From Armillaria gallica (lineage: Eukaryota > Basidiomycota > Agaricomycetes > Agaricales > Physalacriaceae), in the NCBI GenBank assembly GCA_037576215.1, contig JBANDB010000001.1:4092001-4156000 (forward strand): DNA of 64,000 nucleotides, given 5' to 3'. A model generated the notes under the pieces. That model was not told the origin of the DNA. It did no database searches and saw nothing but the letters and a program-made list of their open reading frames with translations. Shown piece after piece: positions 1 to 11,543 of this stretch (within the stretch, counting starts at the first letter, position 1; each line of letters starts with the position of its first letter). The position numbers were made by a program, and so were the translations under genes.

Positions 1-3000
1 GAATTTACTAATTCACCCACAGAAGCTCTACACCTAAACTGCCCCTTCTCTCTCTTCCACAACGTCTCAAGATCTCACTAGCAAACCTCCGCGTCAACCT
101 GTTAACACTTAATCCCCAGCTTTGTAGGGATGTATTGCAAGTTTTAACACAATAACTGTATGGAAATATCGAGCCTGGACAATGACGGCATGGACGAAGC
201 TAGCGTCTTCCCACTGGCCGGTCCGCCGCCTTCCTCCCAGCCCATCCACTCTTGCCGCTGACGGGTCGTCCAAGTGCCTTCCAAACTGAGGAGCCGCTAC
301 CGTTGAATGTAGTACTAACCAAGGAATCTCCGCAAAACGTCGACGAGAGAAGGGAGCTTTGTATGGAGAAAGCTTTCTGGGTGAACCGACTAGGAATATC
401 TGTGATTGAGATGGCGTCGCACACGAGTCCGGCTCGTTTTCCAGCCATTTTCTTCGTCTGTCTTTTGTCTTCCTTCGCGCTATTAGAGTACCTGTCAACG
501 ATACACGTAGACCGTCAATATGCGCACACCGACTCCACTAGTTGCGTCCTACGAGAATGATTACGAAGCTCCTTTGCCGTTTCTTCCCCCATACGTATAA
601 TAGTGGTCGACCGGGTTGTACTGGCTGTACAGCTGGTTTGCTCGTTATTCATTCCCTATGCCTACCGTTCACATTGGACGTCTGTTCCATGTTATTTATT
701 CTCTTCATTTACATTTATCTTTATGTATGAGATTTTGATTTTGATGTATTGGACTGGCTCAATCTAATTATACAGAATGTAATGTTGACCTTGACTCGGC
801 ATGTGCGGTATGCCGCTGTATAGAACTGCCCAAAACACGCGTCTACGGTTGCTTCTCGTCACTTCCATGCACGTGCATAGACGTATACACCATTCCCAAC
901 ACCTGCCTATGCTCAACAGTCGATCCTGCACGCCCGAGACTACCGAACGCGCGAGTAACAGCCACAGCAATGATACTAACCCTTCTATGCGCTCTTTGAC
1001 CAGTTGAGATACGAGTCCGATGGAAGCGAAGAGGAAATCTAGGGGGGTTAAATGACACTAAAAGAAAGATAAAGGCGAGGATTTGGACGGCGCATGTAGC
1101 GGCAAAGGGTAATGATCTGTCGTGGTTTCCAACCGGTAGCTGTTGGTTGTAGAAATCGCCGATGCCATCGCGTAGCTGCCAGATTGGGAAAGTCTGACGT
1201 TCGGGAAGAATATACCGGTCCAAGGTGTGGCGGAGAGAACGGCAAACGCAGAATCTTTTTGGAAGAAGAGATGGCCGTCTTTGAGCTGAACCGTAACGAT
1301 GACTGCAACCCTTAGGACACCGACTAACTTCAGCGCGGAGATGATGTCTCAAGGCCATCTCTACATCTCCTTCCACACAAAACCACTACGTTGACGCGCC
1401 ACCTGCAGTCCAAGTTGAGGAGCCACGGGTGCAAACGGAGGAACCCATACCAAGAAATCAAACACAACTAGGACGAAGGGAGGAGCCCCCGCGCGCGCAC
1501 GTGCCTCCAGTCGAGGAATGTAAGCGAATGAGAGGAGTAGCACGTTAAGTGATGGTGGTAGGAAGGGCGAAGAGGGATGGTGGACATCTCTGCTGTCGTG
1601 GAAGGATGTGTTGTACGTCGACCGAAGGGTCGCCACAAGGAGGTGGGTTGATTCCAGTGTTTGATGTCCATCAAGCGTTAGAAGCGTACTGCAGAAAAGC
1701 GTGCCGGTGTTGGATGTCATGAATATCGGTACCTCCCATACAGCAGTAGGTAAGCGCAAGCGTTACCGATATAGATCCCGGCTATCCAGGAATCACGCCT
1801 GGTGCACTGCCAGCCATTTCCACCATTGATATGCCACATGCCCATTAAAGTGTTGGTGGTCCGATGGGACACCATTGGCACTCAGGTTTGACGGTCCAGT
1901 GACTGTTCCCCTGCTCGGGTTATTTCATTTGAAAGGTGTGTATTTTAGGAGGGTGTCAGAAGGCTGAAAGTGGCCAAGTTAAGACACTGCTCAGAAATGT
2001 GCCTTGCGATGACAAGTCGGCGACTTGCTAGAATCAGAAGCAGCTTGATGCAAATGAGTCTTTATCAAGTTTAGACAAAAGCGGTGAGGTGCTGACCACA
2101 TTGGAAGGCGACCACCAAGGACTCCACGAGTCATGTAGTACATTGTACGCAGAGCCTGGCACTATACATGTGACTAGATAGAAGAAGTGTTATTAATCCT
2201 ACTTCTCAGGTGAGATGCATGAGTGACGACACAGAGCAGGACGGCGAGCCAAGGTTGCAGATGAGATTAATCCGGTCGGCGATATGCTGGACGTTGGGCG
2301 AACGAGTTATCGTTGCCAGCTGGTCAGCCAACCTGCTTCCAGGTAGTTCTGCTCGATGTCAATCAAGCGAATGACGAGCACGAGAAATTCGCTCACTGCC
2401 GCGTTCTGGGAGCAGCACGACGCCTCTCGCATGCAATCTCATCTGTATCGAGTCGAGGTCCTGTTGGGGGTGGCACAGACTCTAGAGCGGATCGCGTTCG
2501 CATTTGCCGACAGAGACCGTCCATCGTTTAAGCCGCTCCAACCGTATACTCCCGTCATCGCCTGGACCTTGGTACAGCAATGACCTCCTCTTCCGCGGCG
2601 GGGGCTTGGGCAGGTTCGGTGGAGGCGTCAGAGGTCGCTTGAAGCTGCGTGCATCGAAGAGGGATATTATGAGTGCATTGTGCAGTTGACTACGGCTTAC
2701 GCTGGCAGCCTAGGATCACAGAGGTAAAGAAGCGTTGTGAAGGGGAAACTGATTGATAGTAGAGACCAAAAAGATCCCACTACAGCACGTCGTCGTCGTC
2801 GTCGAAGAGGTGCAGCACTCGGAGCGATCGGGCCGGTGTGGCAGCATTGTCCGTGGATTGGTGGCATGACGCCGAGTTTTTGCAACTTTGTTGCAAAATC
2901 AACCGCGGTCATCCCGCCGGTGGCTGTCGCATTCGTGCTTAGGTCTGTCAGAGCAACCTTTCCTACCCGTTCACAAGGTATTCAACATCGCTGAAGCCGA

Positions 3001-3044
3001 AATCTTATTGCTGACCTTGTTTTCAGTCTTCAGATTTATTAGTA
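1..3044. other. No supported gene
   Basis: I see no open frame in this stretch with recognisable domains or a consistent exon-intron pattern. The longest open frame (minus strand, about 843-1376, 177 codons) has no family signature and a composition typical of chance frames. A short CGT trinucleotide run lies near 2800-2815. Possibly decayed or regulatory DNA. Confidence 0.5.
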
Positions 3045-3954
3045 ATGGGTGTCGCCGTGTCCTTGGTCGCCGTTGCCGCTGCACCCATCATCCCCGTCGC
3101 CGCTCTCGTTGTTACCGCTGCTGTCGCTGCCGCTTCACCCATCATCCTCGCCGCCATCCTCATTGTTACCGCTGCCGCTTCACCCGTCATCCTCGCCGCC
3201 ACCCTCGTTGTTACCACTGCTGTCGCTGCCGCTTCATTCGTCTTCATCGCCGCCGCCGCTCTCGTTGTTACCACTGTACCCATCATCCCCGTCGTCACTC
3301 TTGTCGTTACCTCTGCCGCTGCCGCCGCACCCATCATCCCCGTCGTCACTCTCGTTACCACCGGTGCAAAAGTCATCCTCGCCATCCTTGGCGCAGTCCG
3401 GGGTAGCACTGTCCAGGCCAACCCAACGATGGTCGCTATCGACAAGGAGCTCCGAAGAGTAGAGTCAGAGAAACTCAAAGCTCAACGACATGCGGAGCAG
3501 TTTGAACGAGAGAGGCAGACGCATGCGGAGAAGATCAGGATCCAGCAGGAGACTGCACGGAGCTGCCCAGCATGCTGAGCAGCTGGAAAGAGAAAGGCAT
3601 GCCCAAGCTGAGAGGATCAGAGCCCAGGAGAAGGAGGCCCAAATGGCAGCGCTGATGTCAGCAGAACTGGAGAGGGAGAAGCAAGAACAGATGGAGAATG
3701 CCAGAAGAGAACGAGAGGCAACTCAGAAGGCGGCCCAGGCTACTAACGAGTCGTAAGAGCAAGCGAAAAAGAGAGAGGCTGAGCAGAAGGCGACGGAGGC
3801 CATGTGGAAGAAGGGTATCCGTCCGGTCAAATGGCCTTCTCGCGAGCAGTTCGTTCAGGACGCATATTCGCGACGATCTGAGAAGTCCTATGGCACGATG
3901 GCTGACCTCATGAAAAAGGCCGGCATAGATATCTTCCGTTTCTTTACCAACTAA
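3045..3954 (+). pseudogene. Broken coiled-coil gene, N-terminal part of an IRG-like GTPase family (tentative)
   Basis: An ATG at 3045 opens a frame of about 115 residues made almost only of Val, Ala, Ile, Thr and Pro in imperfect repeats. A charged Glu/Arg/Gln-rich segment with the heptad look of a coiled coil follows. The frame ends near 3578, but the coiled coil plainly continues one base out of register from about 3570 (HAEQ and ERER motifs repeat). It then meets a TAA at 3754-3756 and runs on in the same frame to a stop at 3952-3954. That TAA sits in a GTAAGA donor-like context, but no intron of normal length fits. The closing segment around GIRPVKWPSREQF resembles the linker before the G domain in fungal interferon-inducible-GTPase-like proteins. 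No P-loop follows, so the GTPase half is absent. The family link is inference. The one-base shift could be a sequence error. Confidence 0.45.
3063..3370 (+). repeat. Imperfect tandem repeats encoding Val/Ala/Ile/Pro-rich segments
   Basis: Blocks built from the words CCCATCATC, CTCGTTGTTACC and GCTGTCGCTGCCGCTTCA recur with variable spacing of roughly 45-65 bases. They are in frame with the ATG at 3045 and give hydrophobic segments of the type PIIPVAALVVT. All three forward frames stay open across the block, as expected for a tandem expansion rather than several genes. Confidence 0.75.
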
Positions 3955-4825
3955 CGAGGTCGGGTTCCCTCTTTCTCCCTGCTGTGGTCATGTATGGACA
4001 ATTTTTCTTGCAGCACCGTTCTTTGCGTACCTATAACGCTTTAGCCCCATGCACGTCTCATTACTCATGTGTTTTTACTTTTAACTCGAATTGGTCTCAC
4101 TGTTTTGAATTATCCCTGGGCATTTCCATGGTAAAATCTGATATTATTCTTACGACTGAATCAAATTATGTATGAGCATTTCTGGGATACATATTGTTAC
4201 GACTGCTTCTTTCAATGTGCCCACCCTTATATGTGTCTACAATCAGAGTGATCGTGCTATTTCGATAGATTTGAACTCTTATGGTAAATCAAGTTTCTTC
4301 TCAGCGACATCGGGAAATTTTCTTGAAAGTAATGATTGAACCAGCTTGCGTCAAGAGAATATCTTATCTGCAGTCGGCGAGCTCTTTCCTCTGCGTTCAT
4401 ATTTACTTGTCTTGTGACTTCTAGCCTGCCCGTACTTGACCTTAGTGGCAATTTATCCGTGGTAGTAGGTGGATTCGGGCTAAGCTCGCAAGCGGAACAA
4501 CGGAATTAAGTACTATCGTACTTCCTCGAACCTTCAGTCGCTCTCATCCGGGCCGATACTTTCCAGACATGCTTGCGTGTCCGAATTCACTTGATTGATT
4601 CCCACAAATATGAATCTCCCCTTACATTGCACAAGCTCGGATAATATGCGCGGTCCGTCACGGTTCAGATGGCGTCCTCATGACATGTTTTTGCGAGCTT
4701 CTTTCTGGGTTTCGTGGGTTTAAAAGCAGGATATTCTTTTCATTTTGTAGTCGTAATCTCTTCATGTTAGAGTGCGTGACTTCAATTCCCTCACATTGTT
4801 TCCCCTTTTGATGAAATTCTTGCAG
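3955..4825. other. Intergenic, no supported gene
   Basis: AT-richer DNA between the broken coiled-coil gene and the GH16 gene. I see no coding signature. It must contain the promoter of the downstream secreted enzyme, but no clear TATA box stands out. Confidence 0.5.
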
Positions 4826-5866
4826 ATTGAAGCCATTAGTCGTGTCTCTATGGACTGTAGCACTGGTACCCATTGTAGGGGCCGTGACGGTCATACCTTC
4901 CACTTCTTTCTCGTCCTACTCGACGCTCGAAAGCTATTGGAATTATTTATATCCTTGGGGATCGGATCATAATGGCAGTAAGTCAATTATGTATTGTGCA
5001 CGTACTCAATTCATGAGCTTCCAGGTGCTCGAATGGTTGGAAACTCGACTGTACATAGTAACATCGCAGTTACTTCCAGCACGCTCAGTCTCATAGCAAC
5101 TCCAACGTCAAACGCTTCCCCGCCCACAAGCACATCTAATCCGCATCCCTCGATCCATTACGCTAGGTGAGCGCCGGAATGTTTGTTTTGTGCGGTGACT
5201 CTGTAATTCTATTTCCCAGCGGTGCAATCCATGCAAAAGAGCACATTACGGTGACTGCCGGAAACTCATATACAATCTACGGCGAGTTCAGCGCTCCGAC
5301 AGTAGTAGGCGCGTGGCCTGCATTCTGGTTGACGGTATGCTCATCGAACCCAATGTGGCACATGATTTAATCTCTCCTCTCTATCACAGGCAGTTGCGGG
5401 TTGGCCACCTGAGGCAGACATCGGGGAATGGAAAGGCACGGCCAATAATTGGTACAACACGTTCAACACCTCTTCAGTAGTCAAGTCGACTCTTGTGGGC
5501 TGGCCGACCGATCTATCCTTCCACTCACTCAAAGCGGTTCTCACTGCAGAATCCGACGGGGCTGATGTGAAGATCGACTTTTACATGGATGATGAATTCA
5601 AAGTCACACAGTATGGTCAAGGGTTTGTTGGGAGCGCTTTGTATTTGTTCGTCGATCACCTTCCTTATCCTTTGATTCTTCACTCATTTTGTGCCCCGTT
5701 TCTTATTCAGGATCATTAACTTGCAGGTGTGTTGGTCTTTAAGCTTGAATAGGGCGCTATGCTTATTGGTATTCATCAGATGGAAGGCAGTTCTGGAACA
5801 CCAGGTCCTAAAGGGACAACGACGTACAAGATTCGGAACGTTGAAGTGACTCGAACTGGGTCATAG
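4826..5866 (+). CDS. Secreted glycoside hydrolase family 16 enzyme (start codon disturbed)
   Basis: Five exons splice into a protein of about 280 residues: a hydrophobic leader (about residues 1-20, ending near VGAV), then a concanavalin-A-like GH16 fold. Introns are about 4978-5023, 5165-5219, 5332-5389, 5643-5710 and 5728-5780, all GT..AG. The catalytic block is EADIGEW, matching the GH16 ExDxxE signature (nucleophile, assisting Asp, acid/base). It is preceded by AWPAFWL, usual before the GH16 active site, and followed by a typical terminal NLQMEGSSG strand. Family knowledge: GH16 enzymes cleave or remodel beta-1,3(4)-glucans of walls. The expected ATG just before the leader reads ATTG (4826-4829), as if one T were extra. 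No other in-frame ATG exists downstream of the preceding stop, so either there is a one-base error or a tiny upstream exon. The stop at 5864-5866 is firm. Confidence 0.85.
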
Positions 5867-6187
5867 CTAGCGTGCTTCGTTGCGAAATTACGTGCCATAT
5901 TAGTCAAGACACATATGCAATGCGTTTGGTTGAAGTAATTTGGGCGAGTCAAGGATCGATTCCCTTGAGGCGAAGCTTGATTGACAGATGTTTCATGTTC
6001 ATTAAATTGTGATGTACACCTCGAGGCTTCCACTCGTGTCTGAGCTCCGAAGCTACCGTTCTTTGTATACATTCTGTGAGTGTGAGTGTAGGCGGAAGGA
6101 GTTACGCGCTTAGCAGTACTGTTCATATCTTTGAAATCATTGGACGATACAGAAAGCGCATGAAGGCAGCTGATATAGCTTTGTTCG
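5867..6187. other. Intergenic, no supported gene
   Basis: Short region between the GH16 stop and the promoter of the small secreted protein. The long minus-strand frame that crosses it has no family features. Confidence 0.5.
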
Positions 6188-6197
6188 TATATATAAA
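6188..6197 (+). promoter_or_regulatory. TATA box of the cysteine-rich secreted protein gene
   Basis: TATATATAAA lies 67 bases before the ATG at 6264, a usual distance for fungal genes with short 5' leaders. Inferred from sequence and position only. Confidence 0.55.
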
Positions 6198-6263
6198 CCA
6201 TCAAGCAACACCATTGCGAGACCAGCACCCCGCGTCTCTTTGATACTGCAAGCAACTTACAGA

Positions 6264-6620
6264 ATGCGTCTCTCTCCTATTTTGACATTCCTTGTCACGT
6301 CTGTGGCCCTTGTGCCTCAAGCCCATGCAGGCCCAATCGCCTATGGCATATGCCAAACCGGTGGGTAGGAACGCACAGCCTGGAAGCGATAACTGATGGC
6401 AAAATTCAGGCTGTAATGTAGTAGCTGTTGCATGCTATGCAGCGGCTGGATTCACCTTTGGGACAGTCGCAGCTCCTGCAGCGCCTGCTGCAATTATCGG
6501 CTGCAACAGTGCACTCGGAACGTAGGTCATTCCATCCTTGTGATTACCCTTACGCTCACACATGTATCCAGATGCTCTGCTATGTGTGCTAGTGTAGCCC
6601 TACTTGCGCCGACTCCGTGA
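6264..6620 (+). CDS. Small secreted cysteine-rich protein, zygote-specific-protein-like
   Basis: Three exons (6264-6360, 6410-6521, 6572-6620) encode 85 residues. The first 22 form a clear signal peptide ending in AHA, followed by GPIAYGICQTGCN. The mature chain of about 60 residues has five or six cysteines (GICQTGC, VACY, IGCN, GTCSAMC) separated by Ala/Gly-rich hydrophobic stretches. This layout recalls small fungal proteins usually labelled zygote-specific-like after an algal family. Their function is unknown. Both introns are 49-50 bases with GT..AG ends, and the splice phases give a continuous frame. The mature protein may be membrane-active or self-associating, but that is speculation. 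Confidence 0.8.
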
Positions 6621-7472
6621 AATATTGCGCTGTAGTTGTAGATGTACACGTTTCAATCTCGAGTAATGACTGTATAAATTATGCACTGAATTTCTGCGTA
6701 TCCAAGTATCAGCTTCATACCGAAAGAGGAGTCGCTGTGATTAGTGCTTCTATCTCTGGTTTTCTTAGCGGGCTATCGAGGGACAGCTTAGCGAATAGAA
6801 ATACTATGTGGAGATCGGCTTGAACATGGAAGGTAAATTCACTGCCATAGAATGAATGTGTATACCTTCAAAGTTTGATGCTTCTGTGAAAGCATTGAGC
6901 CTTACAGGTGTTACGCGCTTTGTGTTGTTATTCATCTATAAGTCCTCCTTTACCGGCCACCTTGCGACATCGGGAAACGTTCTATGCTTCTACGTGTTTG
7001 AGAAGTGTCAAGACTATCAGGCGATACACATGAAAAGTGTGTCTTCATTTTTAAAATGGTGTCGTCCTCGAATAGAGACACCCGAAGAAAGGGCTCGGAA
7101 GGGTTCCAATGTCGGGAAGCCTATTATCGTCTTAGCAGGGGCATAAGTAGTACAAAAGGAGTGTATCGCCGTCCAGCAGAGCGGTTCTCGCAAGATTTCG
7201 AGACATGCAGCAAAGGACCCTCATTGTTTCAGTCAAGTAGCCAGCACAGCCAAGAAAAGCATGCGAGAGAATTCCAGGATATCACAAAGTCTTAGATATC
7301 CATCCTATGCATCGAAAAACATTAGGGCTTGATGCGTAGATTATGCGAGGGACATGACGGTCGTCGTGAAGTTTACGATAGGGGCCGTATACCAAATATA
7401 GGTCGTGCGAAAAAAATATGCAGGACGCGCGTCGCGTCCAGCGATCAGCTTAACCGTCACCTTCACACTACG
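6621..7472. other. Intergenic, no supported gene
   Basis: About 850 bases upstream of RPN1. Short open frames overlap each other in different phases, without introns or recognisable motifs. I found no copy of the yeast proteasome-gene element GGTGGCAAA before RPN1. Confidence 0.5.
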
Positions 7473-10400
7473 ATGTCAGGCCCGACAGACTTTGCTATTG
7501 CCGTCCCGTCTGAAGATCCCCAGAAGAAGAAGAAAGAAGAGAAAGATGGTGAAAAGGACAAGCAGGAGGGATCGTCGAAGCTGACGAAGGATGGCAAGGA
7601 CGGGAAGGAGGAGGAAGGAGAAGAGCTGGTGCGTTTCTATTTCCTTTATCTCTACAAGTCCTGATTCTTTACTTTGCAGTCGGAAGAAGATATTCAGCTG
7701 CGTACTGAGCTAGAAATGCTTGTTGAACGGTTGAAGGTGCGAATAGTTCATTGCTAGGTCGTCCATGTCACTTCACTTAGTACATAGGAATCGAATACCG
7801 ACCTCTATCGACCAGCCTTGGAGACGCTCAGGACACTCATCAGAACCTCTACTTCATCGATGACATCTGTCCCGAAACCTCTCAAATTCCTTCGCCCACA
7901 TTACCCTGAACTTCAAAAGCTGTATGAAACATGGCCTGCATCCGAGGACAAGGTGCGCCTTTTTTCAGTCCTTTTTCATACCGTAGAAACGATTTCTTTC
8001 CTTGCAGAGCTTGTTCGCAGACATTATGTCTGTTCTTGCCATGACATATTCGGACACACAACCTCGGGGCACCCTCCGCTATCGTCTTCTATCGGCCTCT
8101 CTACGTCCAACTGATTCGCCTCTCGCTGACCCAGGTACATGGGGCCACGAATACGTTCGCCACCTTGCGGCCGAGTTGGGTGAAGAGTTTGTAGCACAAG
8201 AGGAAGGAGACCTGGAGCCGCCAGAGAAAGGCAAGGAGAAGATAGAGCCCATTGGTACCATTGAGCAGTTACGTGCCATTGGAAGAGAGTGTGCGACGTT
8301 TCTTCTTGCGCACAATGCCGAGCCCGATGCTGTCGATCTTTTAGAAGAACTGGAAATCGTGGACCAGATTGCAGATCTGGTGGACGACAACACTTATGGA
8401 CGTGTATGCCAGTATATGGTTCGGTGCGCCTCATCCTCATTCCTCCGCACTCATTTGTTGATCTGGCGTCCATAGGTGTGTAAACCTCCTCCCTCCACCC
8501 GATGACACTTCGTTCCTGCAAACAGCGCATACTATATATGTGCAGCAACACAAGTTCCCTGAAGCTCTTGCCTTGGCAATCCGATTGGGCGACCCCATTC
8601 TCGTGCGAGAAGACTTCAATGCACCAGGAAACCCGTACGCTCGTCTTATTCTAGTCATTAACGCGTCGTGCCTGAATATCTATTGCAGTCTAATGAAACG
8701 GCAACTGGCATTCCTACTTGCGCGAGCCCAAGTTCCTCTGGACTGGCTTAAACCATCTGGTGAAGAGGGCGAGGGCGAAGACATCGACTTGGATGAACTA
8801 CCCGAAGATCTCGTAGAGTGTCTAAGCAACACCCGTTTGAGCTCCCATTTCCGGGAATTCGGTAAAGAACTTGGCGTTTTGGATCCAAAGAGTCTCGAGG
8901 ACGTCTACAAGACGCATCTTGAACACACGCGTAAGCTCCAGACGCGTGATAATAGCTAGACGGTGCTAATTCTCGATTAGGACCTGGGGCCCAACCTAAT
9001 GTGGATTCTGCTCGTGCCAACCTGGCTGGGACATTTGTTAATGCGTTCGTTAATGCTGGGTTTGGAAACGACAAGCTCATGGTAGAGGCCGAAGAGGGTA
9101 ACAGCTGGATTTATAAGAACAAAGACCATGGTAAGCGTCCAATAAGTTTCATTGTTGCAGAAACTGAATCGTGATAGGCATGATGAGCGCTGCTGCTTCC
9201 CTTGGTCTGAGTTTGTTATGGGATACTGATCTGGGTCTTACTCACATTGACAAGTATACGTATTCATCGGAGGAGTACATCAAGGTAGACTCTCATTTTC
9301 TCAGTAACTATCAACCTGATGTTTTCCCCAGGCTGGTGCACTCTTCGCCACGGGTCTTCTAAATTGTGGTATCCGAACAGAAGCAGATGCTGCCATGGCC
9401 CTACTCGGAGAATACGTGGAAAATAAATCTCTATCCCTCAAAACCAGTGCTATTATGGGTCTTGGAATGGCCTATGCCGGGTCACACCGGGAAGATATCC
9501 TAGACTCATTACAATCGCACATTTCGGACGATAGTACGACCATGGAACTTGCCAGTCTTACTGCGTTATCTCTTGGATTTATCTTTGTCGGCAGTGGGAA
9601 TGGCGACTTGACCGGGACGATCCTGCAGACGCTGATGGAGAGAGCCGAAAGGGAAGACAAAGGATTAGACGAGAAATGGGGCAAATTCTTCGCATTAGGC
9701 CTAGGGTTACTGTATCTTGGTAGGTCATGACCTGTGCCATCTGTCGATATCCCATCTAACACCTTTGTAGGCTTGCAAGATCAATCCGATGCGACAATAG
9801 AAACACTAAAGCCATTGACCACCCACTGTCCAAAACCGCGCAGATTATTGTCGAGGCTTGTGCTTTCGCTGGGACTGGAAATGTGCTGAAGGTTCAGGGA
9901 TGCTTCATCAATGTGATGAACACATCGTACCTGTCAAGGAAGAGAAGAAGGAGGACGATAACAAGGACAACAAGGAAGAGACTAAAGAGGAAGCTAAAGT
10001 TGATGATACCTTCCAGGCCTTTGCTGTCATCGGTGTCGCCCTCATCTCGATGGGTGAAGATATTGGTGCTGAAATGTCGCTGAGACAGTTCAACCACCTG
10101 GTGAGATCGACTTATGTTCTCATTCAGTCACAGCTCGCTTACGCACCATCTAGATGCATTACGGTGAACCAACAATACGGAAAGCCGTCCCTCTTGCTAT
10201 TGGTCTTGTCAGCGCATCAAATCCTCAGCTCCCCATCCTCGATACCCTTTCAAAGTACAGTCACGACAATGACCTCCAGGTTGCGCTTAACGCTATCTTC
10301 GCGATGGGTCTTGTCGGTGCTGGCACGAACAACGCGCGCCTAGCCCAGATGCTGCGTCAACTGGCTGGATATTACCATAAAGAACCCGACTGTCTTTTCA

Positions 10401-10968
10401 TGGTACGGATAGCACAGGGTCTCGTCCATATGGGCAAGGGGACCATTGGTATCAATCCCTTCTTCTCAGACCGGAGTATCATGAGTCGACCTGCTGTCGC
10501 TGGGTTGTTGGCTACACTGACGGCATTCACTGATTCGAAAGGATGTACGTTTGCCAAGTTTATTCATTGAGCGCGAGGTTGACCATTCTACTAGTCATTC
10601 TTGACAAATACCATTGGATGCTTTACTTCCTCACGCCCGCGATGTATCCTCGTTTCTTGATCACACTCGACGAGGAACTCAACAGCACTCCTGTGACTGT
10701 TCGTGTTGGTCAAGTAAGTGTTGTCGCTTTTCTGTAAACGTATCTATTCACCAACGACACTTTCCAGGCTGTCGATGTTGTCGGCCAAGCTGGAAAGCCC
10801 CGAACTATCTCCGGCTTCCAGACTCATCAGACACCAGTCCGACTGGGAACGATTGAGCGTGCTGAGCTTGCAACAGAGGAGTTCATACCTTTCGCCCACG
10901 TACTAGAAGGTTTCGTGATATTGCAGAAGAACCCTGGCTGGGAGAAGGAAGATAAAATGGACGTATGA
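7473..10968 (+). CDS. RPN1: 26S proteasome regulatory subunit RPN1 (PSMD2)
   Basis: Roughly ten introns of about 50 bases interrupt a protein of about 970 residues, the usual RPN1 length. The N-terminus is a Lys/Glu-rich tail ([13 protein letters not shown]). It is followed by the helical region with [14 protein letters not shown] and [19 protein letters not shown]. The PC (proteasome/cyclosome) repeats come next, for example [17 protein letters not shown] and LGLGLLYLG, and the end is [15 protein letters not shown]1 is the largest base subunit of the 19S cap. It binds ubiquitin, UBL shuttle factors and Ubp6 and contacts the ATPase ring. A second acidic Lys/Glu linker lies in the exon near 9940-10000. 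Two one-base breaks disturb the frame at about 9810 (AAG then GCC, one G missing) and about 9899 (CAGGGATG, one G missing). Homology continues across both, so I read them as sequence errors in an essential gene. Confidence 0.95.
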
Positions 10969-11543
10969 TGATTACTGAGTCGTAGACAGCACAAATCTAA
11001 TGAATTTTTCACTCCAAATCGTGATTCAGACTATATTCACAGATGTGCAGATAAAAGGAAACGAATAACGTTAACTGTTGGTGGCTATGATGTACATAGA
11101 AAAGCCCGATGGAAAGGAGGTAGAGGTGGATAATGTATATTATATACAATGGATGGTGGTGGCTGGGCATGGCGAAGGGAGACGAGTCGACAACATTTAC
11201 CAATAAAAACAAATCGAGCGCAAGGCAAAAAATGGATTCAAGGTCGAGAGGCAGAAAGGTCCATGCTGGTGTACATAGATGAAAGATATGGAACAACGTC
11301 AAGCCCGCGGCGGAAAGTACAGCGAATGGATCTAAGGAGATAGCGTGAACAGAGAGGGACAGCCTATCGGCAACAAGGACAGGAAGCGATGCAAATGAAT
11401 AAGATAGTCGGAGTTGAACACGTTGATTGGGATTAGATGAGGTGGTATGCGCCGTGGGAGATGTCAAAAATGAATGACAGCGTGGAAACCATATAGCGGT
11501 AATAAAGTCGGTCACCAGCGCAGGGAAGGGGTAAGGGTTATCC
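10969..11543. other. Convergent 3' region between RPN1 and cyclin B
   Basis: About 575 bases hold the two 3' ends of convergent genes. The 187-codon minus-strand frame (11009-11572) overlaps the end of cyclin B in another phase and has low-complexity hydrophobic composition, so I treat it as chance. Confidence 0.55.

Noticed and set aside
843..1376. 177-codon minus-strand frame as a gene
   Set aside because: Arg-rich chance-like composition, overlapping frames in all phases, no motif and no intron pattern.
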